From JAFGSZ01 sp964492185 (GTDB taxonomy: Bacteria; Bacteroidota; Bacteroidia; Bacteroidales; UBA10428): a stretch of 14,210 bases of DNA. Below the pieces are notes generated by a model. It worked only from the letters and a program-made list of their open reading frames with translations, was not told the origin of the DNA and searched no databases. A program made the position numbers and the translations under genes. Shown one piece after another: positions 1 to 7,597 of the stretch; within the stretch, counting starts at the first letter, position 1, and the number at the start of each line of letters is the position of its first letter. Where the stretch lies: the NCBI GenBank assembly GCA_964492185.1, contig CAZBJH010000090.1, positions 1 to 14,210 of the forward strand, given 5' to 3'.

Positions 1-102
1 AAGGTAATCTCCCCACCCCGACAAAAAATGAAAAGTGCGATTTAACTCTCAAAAAGACCGACAAATTAGAGTGGTTTTATTTTCATCATATCAATTATTT
101 AA

Positions 103-1485
103 TTATCTAAATTTCCACCAGTCAAAATAAAACAAGTCTTTTTCTCCCTTAAATACAAAATACACATCATGAACTCCTTTGATGTCGTTGACAGGTGCGG
201 TAAATGTACTCCAAATACCTTCCTCGCGTGTGGTATTTACATCCACCGTTGCAATGACCGGTCCGTTAATTTTATCGGCCCGTATCTCAATTTTGCCTCC
301 GTAAATCGGGGAAACACTCACTTCAACTGATTCAGCACCATCAGAAAAATTAACGCCCCTGACTTTTATGTAATCGCCATGATTTATGTCAGTAACAAAT
401 AAACGGTCGGCGATTTTTTTTCCTCTGTCCCAATCGAAATCGCCTTCCCACTCTGTTTCAAATCGGGTCTTGACTCCTTCGCTCCAGACCATTGTTTCGG
501 CTTCAACACGATTGAAAGGATTCAGGGGCTCCACTTGTTCAGGTCCTTCCACCGACCAGTAATGCCGGTTTTTGATGGTACCATCGGAATAGTATACCAT
601 TTCATCCATATCTATAGAGCGGCGTTCATAAAATTTTGGTGTGGTTCTTTTCAGCAGGTCATAACTGTGCCCGAAACAATACGACTTTCCCTTGTATTCA
701 ATAATACCCGGGTGATTGCCCCTGGTTTTTCCCGATGCATCGACAATCATACCTTTGTATTCCCAGGGCCCTGTCGGGGAGTCGCTCATGGCATATCCAA
801 TTCCTTCCGGACAACAAGTGGAGGCGTAGGCCAAATAATAATGACCGTTGCGCTTCCAAACCCAGGGGCCTTCCTGGTAATTTTCAGGGGTTGTAGGCTC
901 CTGAATAATTTCACCCGAATAGGAAATCATATCTTCATTCAGCTTTACATGATAAACTTTTGGGTTTCCCCAGTACATGTATGCCTGCCCGTCATTATCA
1001 ATCAATATGGTGGGGTCTATGTCGTGATGGCTGTTTTTAACCAAAGGTTTTCCGATAGGATCCTTGAAAGGTCCGTAAGGACTATCGGCTATCAAAACGC
1101 CAATGCCAACTCCTCCGGGCATGGGACAATAGAGGTAAAATTTTCCGTTGCGTTCAATGCATTGCACTGCCCAGGCCCCATTGTCATAGGGAACCCAATC
1201 GAAATTATCTAATGATGCCACTACGCCGTGTTCGGTCCAGTTTACCATATCGGTTGAAGTATAAAGCAACCAATCGTGCATTTTAAAGCCCATTGCATCA
1301 TCTTCATCGTGGCTTGTATAAAGAAATACCGTGTCGTTATGCACCATTGGAGCAGGATCCGCGGTATATTTTGTCTGAATGATGGGACGTTGTTGAACTG
1401 AGCTTTGAGCACCGGCAAAATAAACCATTGCCAGCACCATCAAAAAAATGGCCGTTAAATAAATTTTTTTCTTCATCTTAATCAT
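103..1485 (-). CDS. GH43 glycosidase with C-terminal CBM6-like module (probable arabinofuranosidase/xylosidase)
   Basis: Exported glycoside hydrolase of 460 residues. A signal peptide covers residues 1-26 (cleavage AGA|Q). The five-bladed propeller catalytic domain runs from about 34 to 318. The GH43 catalytic triad can be read: base Asp43 in TADPAPMV, pKa-modulating Asp157 in HHDIDPT, and acid Glu205 in YQEGPWVW. GNHPG at 257-260 fits the family's conserved His region. Residues 325-459, opening with RVEAETMVWSEG and ending FDWWKF, look like a CBM6 carbohydrate-binding module. GH43 enzymes of this layout usually remove arabinofuranose or xylose from arabinoxylan or arabinan; the exact substrate is not readable. 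The start at 1485 (MIKMKKK) is used; Met4 (ATG at 1476) is an equally good alternative. It is the last gene of the minus-strand trio, 188 bases after the GH2 gene, and has no T9SS tail, so it is probably periplasmic. I am confident of the family, less of the specificity. Confidence 0.93.
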   Translation of the reverse strand: MIKMKKKIYLTAIFLMVLAMVYFAGAQSSVQQRPIIQTKYTADPAPMVHNDTVFLYTSHDEDDAMGFKMHDWLLYTSTDMVNWTEHGVVASLDNFDWVPYDNGAWAVQCIERNGKFYLYCPMPGGVGIGVLIADSPYGPFKDPIGKPLVKNSHHDIDPTILIDNDGQAYMYWGNPKVYHVKLNEDMISYSGEIIQEPTTPENYQEGPWVWKRNGHYYLAYASTCCPEGIGYAMSDSPTGPWEYKGMIVDASGKTRGNHPGIIEYKGKSYCFGHSYDLLKRTTPKFYERRSIDMDEMVYYSDGTIKNRHYWSVEGPEQVEPLNPFNRVEAETMVWSEGVKTRFETEWEGDFDWDRGKKIADRLFVTDINHGDYIKVRGVNFSDGAESVEVSVSPIYGGKIEIRADKINGPVIATVDVNTTREEGIWSTFTAPVNDIKGVHDVYFVFKGEKDLFYFDWWKFR

Positions 1486-1673
1486 TTTTTAATTTGTTAA
1501 TTCCTTAAATAAATAATCAATTAATTATCGATTTTGATTATGTTATTACTGTCTTTGACACGGACTTTCGTACATTTTAAATTTTATGATTGTAAACACT
1601 ATTCTATACAATTACATTTCCGTTTTTTATTTTGAGTAATTAATAAGCTTTATTGGATTCCATAAAAGTACTC

Positions 1674-4600
1674 TCATTTATTCCTGGTTCCCTTATTTTT
1701 TATTATCGAGGTTGTTGTTATGTTTCTACCCATTACAATCGTTTGATTGGCATACCCTTCCTCACCAATTATTCGTAATAAATATAAACCAGGATTATAT
1801 ACGTTATATAATAATAACTTGTGTATACCGCTGTTCTGGTATCCATTAGCCAAAACAGCTTCTTTTCCCCCATTAACATTATACAGGCTCATGTTAATAA
1901 CTGATGGAGACGATAAATGATACTCTATGGTAGCTCTATCTGTAACCGGATTTGGATAAATATTTAAACCATATTTATTATTTATTGAATTGTGAACAGA
2001 TTCAGCTATAGCTTCTGATCCGTAAACCTCGAACTCATAAAAACTACTCCAATACCACGATGGATTTTCGGTAACTGTAATACGAACATACCTTACATTC
2101 TGTGCTGAAAATGCACCTTTTTGTGTATTATCAACAACTGTATTATTCCGTTTATCTATTTGAACTGTCCAGTTTTCATTATCCGGGGAAACTTCAATCA
2201 TAAATTTATAAGCTTCTGTATGTTCCCAGGTTACCCGGTAATAAGTAAGGTTGTATACAGCACCCAAATCTACTTTCCACCATTGATTATTATTTCCATT
2301 TGAGGCACACCAACGTGTGGAATAGTCACCATCGTTACCATGTTCAACCGGGTTTGCATCTTCCTGGGTACTGCATGTTGCAGGTTTATTTAGCGCCAGA
2401 TTACTTCCGCCACTAACCGTATAGTTTATAGGTGTTCCTTCGGGCATGTTTTCACCTGCACCAGGTAGCTGTGCAATTATCTGACCTTCTTCATAATTAC
2501 TTCCATATCCAACCGTCATTTTCCCAAAAGTAAAGCCACTTTCCAATATTACTTGCTTGGCTTCCTCTTCGGTTAGCCCTTTTATGTCGGGAACAAATGT
2601 ACCTTCTATTTCAGTGTACTGCTTACGGGCAATTTCCATTTCATTTATGGCTCCGCTAATTGGGATAACGCGATAATTATACGAATAGTTTTTGTCTGGC
2701 CAGATAAGAAACTCATCATGTGGCCATGCACCCCAGCTATTATCACCACCCACACCCATTTGTTTATGGTTAATGTTTAATATGGTATTTTCATCTTTGA
2801 TCAATTCATAGGGATGATCTTTTCTCGCTAGTTCATAAGGGCTGTATCTTAATGCACTAAATTCAAATTCATCTCCGGCAACCAAAATCCCATTGCCGTC
2901 GGCATTCAACAGTTTCATCCAATATGTTCCGGTGTAATTACCGGTTTCCTGTGGTCGTATGTAAGGGAAAAAATTATCGTCAACCTTTTTACTATATACC
3001 GCGGTTCGTGCCGATAACATTCTGTCGATATAATTTTCGTGCGGACCTTTTCCGTACCAGGTAAATCGATCGAACTCACCCGGCAGTTTTAATACATTTC
3101 CAATAAGAGGAATTTGTGGCAAATTACTACTACCGGGGTAAAAACGTTCAGAAACCTGGATCTCTCCATTGGCAAGTATTCCATATTCCACAATGGCATT
3201 CGAAACAGGCATGGTAGGAAGGGAATAAAATGCATATACCCGTATATTGGTCGTATTATCATCAACAACAAATACTGTGTCAAGGGTACGTTCTTTACTG
3301 GCATCCTCCCACATTTTGCATCGCGATGGCATATTGTTTCCCCGGTCGTTATCCAGCGGCGCACGCCAAAAATTTAGAACAGGTCCTTGATTTATCAACA
3401 GTTCTTCGTTGTAGGTATAACTGTTTATAATTCCGGTATTAAGGTTAATCGTAATGCTAAGATTAGCATTTTCAATAGTAAGCGTGTCATCGGCATAGGT
3501 TGTTTGCAGCTCTTCTGTGCCATAATTATCAGTTGACGTAACCGTGGGTGTTGTATATGGCAGGTTGAACTGAGCTGCAGCAACTTCGTGTCCGGCTTGC
3601 GACCACAAATTTTCTGTTTTAGTTTTAAAACTAATGTTGAGCCAGTACTTTATTCCTGCCTCTATTTCAGGCGAATCAAAAGGAATACTAACTGTTTTAT
3701 TTTCTTGTGGAGCAATGTCTAATTGAACATCGGAAAAAGTACCTTTTTGTAAAATGCTTGTGTCGGATAATACTTGCCAGGTGCCTTCAAATTCGTTCAC
3801 ATTGGTAAATAAATTCCAGTTTTTGATGTCTACTTCACCTTCAATCAAATCAACGGCTTTCATTTTTATGTTTTGATACACCTTTTTCACCTCAAATATT
3901 TCCGGTTGAAGTGTACGATCAGCGCTTATAATTCCGTTGGCACAGAAGTTACCGTCGTTGGGGTTATCCCCCCAGTCTCCACCATAGGCAAACCCTTCGT
4001 CATTTTTCAGGCTTTGGTCAACAAAATCCCAAATGAAACCACCCATCAGATTTGGGTAGGCTTCGAACTCATCCCAGTATTTAAACAGGTTACCCACACT
4101 GTTTCCCATGGCATGAGCATATTCGCACAACACCAGCGGCTTAAAATTTCCTGAAGCACCATAATTATGCACACCTTCAACTGAAGGGTACATGTAACTG
4201 GTAACATCGGCATAATTGCTGTTGCCTTCGTAATGAACCGGTCTGGATGGGTCTTTAGCATGTATCCAATCGTACATGGCCTGAAAATTAGATCCGCTTC
4301 CTGCCTCATTCCCTAAAGACCACATTAGTATACACGGATGGTTTTTATCGCGTTCAACCATACTTTTTGCACGGTCAACACAATTGTCGGTCCATTCAGG
4401 CTCACTTGCAGGAATATTATCCCGTACGCCATGCGTTTCGAGGTTTGTTTCGTCAATTACGTATAATCCATATTTATCGCAGAGGTCATACCATAGTGTA
4501 TTATTCGGGTAATGACTGGTACGTACCGCATTGATGTTAAACTTTTTCATGATTATTATATCCTCTATCATGCTTTCCAGGCTAACTGCACGGCCATCAA

Positions 4601-5795
4601 CAGGGTCGTTTTCATGCCTGTTCACCCCTTTGAAAAGAATAAGCTGTCCGTTTAGCCTTGCCTGACCATTGATAATCTCGAACTCCCGAAAGCCAACTTT
4701 ACAGCTTTGGTATTCCAATATATTGTCTAACGAATCAGTAAGGGCAATCACCAGTGTATATAAATTAGGATGTTCAGCTGACCATTTCAATGGATTGGAA
4801 ACCTCTATCGAAGAGTTTATCGTCGCTTGACCATTATTGAATTGAACAGGTATATCCGAAAGAGATGCAAACGATTGTTTATTTGAATCATGAAGTTGAG
4901 CTTTTACAACATAACCTTTTGGCTGATTTTCTGAATTTGCGTTTAGCTTAACTGATAAATTAAATTGTGAGTTGGTATAGGTGTCATCTAAATCGGTAGT
5001 ATAGTGAAGATCACTGATATGAATATCAGGAACCTTATAGAGGTATACATCTCTAAAAATTCCGCTCAGCCGGATGAAATCCTGATCTTCGAGCCAGCTT
5101 CCGTCGCTCCACCGGAAAACCTGAACCGCGATGGTGTTTTCACCACTTTGTAAATATTGGCTTATGTCGAATTCGGCTGGGGTGTAGCTATCTTCGCTGT
5201 ATCCAACATAGTTCCCATTTATCCACAGGTAAAAAGCCGACTCAACGCCCGCAAAATGAATTATATTTTGTTGCGTTTCCCAGCCCTCAGGCAATGTAAA
5301 CGTTCTTCTATACGATCCTACAGGATTATAAACCGTAGGCGCCTGTGGTGGTGATATATTTTCGTAACCCGCCCATGGATAAATAACATTTGTATAAATA
5401 GGATAATCGAATCCCTGAGTTTGCCAGTTACCCGGTACGGTAATTGTATCCCAAGACTGGTCATTAAAACCAACCGAATAAAAATCTGTAGGTCTTAATG
5501 AAGGTTTTGTGACCAACTTAAACTTCCAGTTACCATTTAATGTTAAGAAATTTTCTGATTGCTTCCAGTCACTTATTAAAGCTTTTTCTTCGCTATTGTA
5601 TGGTATCAATGTAGCGTGTGCTTCCATTCGGTTCACCTGAAAAACATCAGGTTGGTTATTCCACTCATTGTTAGGTTGTGCAAAAGAGACAAGGCTGATC
5701 GATAATACCAGAAAGAAAAATCCTGTCTTTGCAAAACTAATTCTGCTATTAAAGGGCAGCTGCCTTTTTAGGTTGTGTTTTGTACTTCGATTCAT
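1674..5795 (-). CDS. GH2 beta-galactosidase (LacZ type) with PASTA, F5/8-type C and T9SS sorting domains
   Basis: Secreted enzyme of 1373 residues. A long basic N-region and hydrophobic core end at about SFA|Q40. Then come the GH2 sugar-binding domain (about 85-255), an Ig-like domain (260-370), the TIM barrel (372-650), a second Ig-like domain, and a beta-galactosidase small-chain domain (755-1060). Catalytic acid/base is Glu497 in SLGNEAG and nucleophile Glu558 in LVLCEYAHAMGNS; both are intact. Added at the C-terminus are one PASTA domain (1067-1130, starts VPDIKGLTEEEA), an F5/8-type C or CBM32-like domain (1131-1259, starts NLALNKPATCS) and a T9SS type A sorting domain (from about 1273, with IYPNPVTD). 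It should hydrolyse terminal beta-galactosides at the cell surface or outside. The five-domain core matches LacZ length; the extra ~310 residues are accessory. About 18 residues follow the normal sorting-domain end. It sits 57 bases after the GH97 gene, so cotranscription is likely. Confidence 0.96.
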   Translation of the reverse strand: MNRSTKHNLKRQLPFNSRISFAKTGFFFLVLSISLVSFAQPNNEWNNQPDVFQVNRMEAHATLIPYNSEEKALISDWKQSENFLTLNGNWKFKLVTKPSLRPTDFYSVGFNDQSWDTITVPGNWQTQGFDYPIYTNVIYPWAGYENISPPQAPTVYNPVGSYRRTFTLPEGWETQQNIIHFAGVESAFYLWINGNYVGYSEDSYTPAEFDISQYLQSGENTIAVQVFRWSDGSWLEDQDFIRLSGIFRDVYLYKVPDIHISDLHYTTDLDDTYTNSQFNLSVKLNANSENQPKGYVVKAQLHDSNKQSFASLSDIPVQFNNGQATINSSIEVSNPLKWSAEHPNLYTLVIALTDSLDNILEYQSCKVGFREFEIINGQARLNGQLILFKGVNRHENDPVDGRAVSLESMIEDIIIMKKFNINAVRTSHYPNNTLWYDLCDKYGLYVIDETNLETHGVRDNIPASEPEWTDNCVDRAKSMVERDKNHPCILMWSLGNEAGSGSNFQAMYDWIHAKDPSRPVHYEGNSNYADVTSYMYPSVEGVHNYGASGNFKPLVLCEYAHAMGNSVGNLFKYWDEFEAYPNLMGGFIWDFVDQSLKNDEGFAYGGDWGDNPNDGNFCANGIISADRTLQPEIFEVKKVYQNIKMKAVDLIEGEVDIKNWNLFTNVNEFEGTWQVLSDTSILQKGTFSDVQLDIAPQENKTVSIPFDSPEIEAGIKYWLNISFKTKTENLWSQAGHEVAAAQFNLPYTTPTVTSTDNYGTEELQTTYADDTLTIENANLSITINLNTGIINSYTYNEELLINQGPVLNFWRAPLDNDRGNNMPSRCKMWEDASKERTLDTVFVVDDNTTNIRVYAFYSLPTMPVSNAIVEYGILANGEIQVSERFYPGSSNLPQIPLIGNVLKLPGEFDRFTWYGKGPHENYIDRMLSARTAVYSKKVDDNFFPYIRPQETGNYTGTYWMKLLNADGNGILVAGDEFEFSALRYSPYELARKDHPYELIKDENTILNINHKQMGVGGDNSWGAWPHDEFLIWPDKNYSYNYRVIPISGAINEMEIARKQYTEIEGTFVPDIKGLTEEEAKQVILESGFTFGKMTVGYGSNYEEGQIIAQLPGAGENMPEGTPINYTVSGGSNLALNKPATCSTQEDANPVEHGNDGDYSTRWCASNGNNNQWWKVDLGAVYNLTYYRVTWEHTEAYKFMIEVSPDNENWTVQIDKRNNTVVDNTQKGAFSAQNVRYVRITVTENPSWYWSSFYEFEVYGSEAIAESVHNSINNKYGLNIYPNPVTDRATIEYHLSSPSVINMSLYNVNGGKEAVLANGYQNSGIHKLLLYNVYNPGLYLLRIIGEEGYANQTIVMGRNITTTSIIKNKGTRNK

Positions 5796-5852
5796 CAGTA
5801 AAGTATATTTATTAACAGACTCTATTTATTAAATTATAAATTTTATACTATC

Positions 5853-6983
5853 CTACTCAATAGGTTTCAAACTTGCCGCAAAACCGCCACGGCGAAGCAT
5901 TTTAATCTCAACCGTTGAGGGTTTTTCTATTGCTATATATTTTGTTTCAAAATCTTTATCGTGCTTTCCACCATTGCCCATTTGGGCCCATTCCCAATCC
6001 AGCAGGGTGTAAGGCCAATTCATTTCGGCAGCCAAGTCGGCAAACTCACATACCACCTTGTAATCCTTTGTACCATGGTTGTTCGACCAATAATTCCATG
6101 AAGCAACACCCGGTTTAATCCAATCTGTTTTTGTTATTAAAGAGGGAATGGAAACATTCTGAATAAGTGTAGATTCTACAATATCAGCCAGACTACCTAA
6201 GATAATTACCCTCCAGGGCGATTCCCATGGCAAGGTGATTGTTGGCTGTAATTCACCTTCACCTTCCCATGATGCAGGGAACGTAATTTTATATTGTGAT
6301 TTTTCAACATTATTACTGAGCCTTGAAGCACAATAGCTACGATCAACATCGGCCTCATGAATAAGATACCAGCAATCCGGATTGTTTGTATTGAATAATG
6401 CAGGATATCCCCATTCTTGCTGAACGCTATCATTTTCCATATAACTGTACAAGACTTCACTTGAAAGGTCGAACTTTTCCATCCATCTTTTGCCATCAGA
6501 AGAAATTTTGTATGATGTAAGTTCATCTTTAACTATAAAGGAGCCTTCCTTATCGGGAAATCCGTGGCGAAAAGCCACACCATCGTTATAAGCCCTGATA
6601 ATAAGGTTTATTTTAGCTTTATTGGCATTTTCAAACAAAAGTGTTACTTCATTTGCAGAATTGCTACAGTGTGAGCGTTTGCCGTGCAAAGCAGTGTGAT
6701 TTTCATTTATCGGGAACGGTTTCCAAGTTTTCACCAATTTAAGGTCTTTCGAAAAATCCTGATCACTGAATAACAAACCCAAATTGATTTGAGGAATAGC
6801 CACGCAGCCTTTGCCATTATTAACATAAGTTCCCTTTAAATACCAATCACCAACATCATTATTTTGCTGATTGAAAATTGCCACGCTCACTTTCTGATTG
6901 GGTGAATTGATTGTCGTTTTTTGTGAAAATAAAATTAAAGAGTTTAATACAAAAAGTACTATAATTAATATACTGCCTTTCAT
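5853..6983 (-). pseudogene. GH97 glycosidase with internal in-frame deletion (catalytic barrel mostly missing)
   Basis: An open frame of 376 residues, against roughly 620-700 for GH97 enzymes. A signal peptide ends at about LFS|Q21. The N-terminal beta-sandwich (22-285) is complete, including QEWGYPALF (189-197). The TIM barrel begins at 288 (DWIKPGVASWNYW) and reaches its second strand, YTLLDWEW (325-332), followed by MGNGG (335-339). In intact relatives as I recall them, that motif leads into the rest of the barrel. Here it joins directly to KHDKDFETKYIAIEKP and ends in RRGGFAASLKP, which reads like the last strands of the GH97 C-terminal domain. Strands 3-8, the nucleophile or base region and the acid/base are therefore absent, while frame and both ends are preserved. 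Intact relatives are alpha-glucosidases or alpha-galactosidases. As read, it should not be catalytic, though the sandwich domain could still fold. An assembly collapse is also possible. It is the first gene of the operon. Confidence 0.82.
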
Positions 6984-7003
6984 ATTTCAATTTTTATTAG
7001 TAG

Positions 7004-7042
7004 TAAAGAGATCCTGGAATTTAATTCTCAGGGGTCTCTTTA
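7004..7042 (-). promoter_or_regulatory. Imperfect hairpin/dyad in the GH97 leader
   Basis: Arms TAAAGAGA (7004-7011) and TCTCTTTA (7035-7042) are perfectly complementary over 8 bases. Pairing continues inward through TCCTG against CAGGGG with a wobble and one bulge. The loop is about 10-12 bases and AT-rich. The element ends 20 bases before the GH97 start codon, inside the inferred leader. On the minus-strand RNA the inner T-G pair becomes an A-C mismatch, so the structure is somewhat better on the plus strand, where it is followed by TAGTTTTATA. It could be an mRNA leader structure, a protein operator, or a weak plus-strand terminator. No upstream plus-strand gene would need the last. Confidence 0.5.
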
Positions 7043-7193
7043 GTTTTATACTTATTCTACCTTTATACGGTAATTTAAGCTGTCTTCATATCTCCTGTTG
7101 AAAAACTTCACAAAACTTGGCGATCCTTTAAAAAAACTTTGGTTAATAGGTTATTTTTAAAGAATGTCAATTGTTTTATCAATTAAAAATTAA

Positions 7194-7224
7194 CAAATCT
7201 ATTCTAATTCTCTTTAGAATCAAA
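7194..7224 (-). promoter_or_regulatory. Bacteroidota-type promoter for the GH97-GH2-GH43 operon
   Basis: Read on the minus strand: -33 element TTTG (7224-7221), a 19-base spacer, and -7 element TAGATTTG (7201-7194), an exact match to TAnnTTTG. Known Bacteroides promoters use this pair with about 19-21 bases between them. Transcription would start near 7188, giving a leader of roughly 205 bases before the GH97 ATG at 6983. The start site is inferred, not observed. Confidence 0.62.
7201..7220. promoter_or_regulatory. Candidate operator dyad inside the promoter spacer
   Basis: ATTCTAA (7201-7207) and TTAGAAT (7214-7220) form a perfect 7-base inverted repeat around TTCTCT. It fills the spacer between the -33 and -7 elements almost exactly, the position where a dimeric regulator would block or remodel polymerase binding. 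The AT-rich context makes chance dyads common, so function is inferred from position. No regulator gene for it lies in the window. Confidence 0.4.
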
Positions 7225-7361
7225 AAAATAGTTTCCCTATATGCCCTCCATTTGCCGACAGCATAAAAAATGACATAAATTTCTGTAAATCCACCTTCAA
7301 CTTCTATAATTTAATATCTTTCTTCTATACTTTCAACCAACTTAGCCTGAATAATTCATAA

Positions 7362-7431
7362 AAAAGGGATTTTGACCTAAAAATAACTGAAACATCAGTA
7401 TTTTTAGGGTGTTGAGAACAAAAACCCTTTT
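7362..7431. repeat. Nested inverted repeat (double stem), ~70 bases
   Basis: The inner stem is CCTAAAAATAACTGA (7376-7390) against TCAGTATTTTTAGG (7395-7408): 14 pairs with one bulged A and a 4-base loop AACA. The outer stem is AAAAGGGATTTTG (7362-7374) against CAAAAACCCTTTT (7419-7431): 12 of 13 pairs. One base separates the arms on the left and ten (7409-7418) on the right. It lies 167 bases before the kinase start. It resembles a structured leader RNA, a small hairpin RNA, or a palindromic miniature repeat; nothing in the sequence decides which. It is not placed as a terminator for any gene seen. Confidence 0.7.
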
Positions 7432-7522
7432 GAACAATGATAAATAAATTTTCAATCTAAAATTAATATATTAGTTTCCAACCTGCATGAATAATACAGA
7501 CTAAAATAGTTGCCACAAAAAA

Positions 7523-7539
7523 TATCTGAAGGGCAGATA
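7523..7539. promoter_or_regulatory. Small dyad upstream of the histidine kinase gene
   Basis: TATCTG (7523-7528) and CAGATA (7534-7539) are perfect inverted arms around AAGGG. The dyad lies 58 bases before the kinase start, so it could be an operator or a short leader hairpin. Six-base arms are weak evidence alone. Confidence 0.3.
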
Positions 7540-7597
7540 AAATAATTTTTATTAATTTAATTATTCCCGAAGTATTTCTATTAAATTTAAAATTAAA

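Larger units (their letters stand above)
6984..7597. other. AT-rich divergent intergenic region
   Basis: These 614 bases separate the minus-strand glycosidase operon from the plus-strand kinase operon. No convincing coding frame was found. The region carries a minus-strand promoter, a dyad inside that promoter's spacer, a hairpin close to the GH97 start, a nested inverted repeat of about 70 bases and a small dyad near the kinase start; each is listed separately. I could not find a TAnnTTTG promoter on the plus strand for the kinase gene. Confidence 0.8.

Noticed and set aside
1..102. Short open plus-strand stretches entering from the left edge (1-45 and 3-110), and a possible terminator after GH43
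   Set aside because: The frames are too short to tell from chance and have no recognisable motif. The only stem (ACTCT/AGAGT, 5 bases, ~18-base loop) is too weak to call a terminator.
535..1212. 225-codon open frame on the plus strand opposite the GH43 gene
   Set aside because: It lies wholly antisense to a gene with intact GH43 catalytic motifs, its translation shows no recognisable domain, and it has no promoter or operon partner.
1486..1673. Separate promoter or operator for GH43 in the 188-base gap, including AATCAA-N13-TTGATT
   Set aside because: No TAnnTTTG element is present on the minus strand, and short AT-only dyads are expected here by chance. Independent transcription cannot be supported.
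103..6983. Complete polysaccharide utilization locus
   Set aside because: No SusC/SusD pair, HTCS or anti-sigma/sigma regulator is in the window; only three hydrolase genes can be claimed.
7362..7431. Nested repeat as a Rho-independent terminator
   Set aside because: No gene on either strand ends next to it, and the stems are AT-rich with interrupted T tracts.
7541..7565. AATAATT-N11-AATTATT inverted repeat before the kinase
   Set aside because: It is entirely A/T in a region of very low GC, so its chance probability is high.
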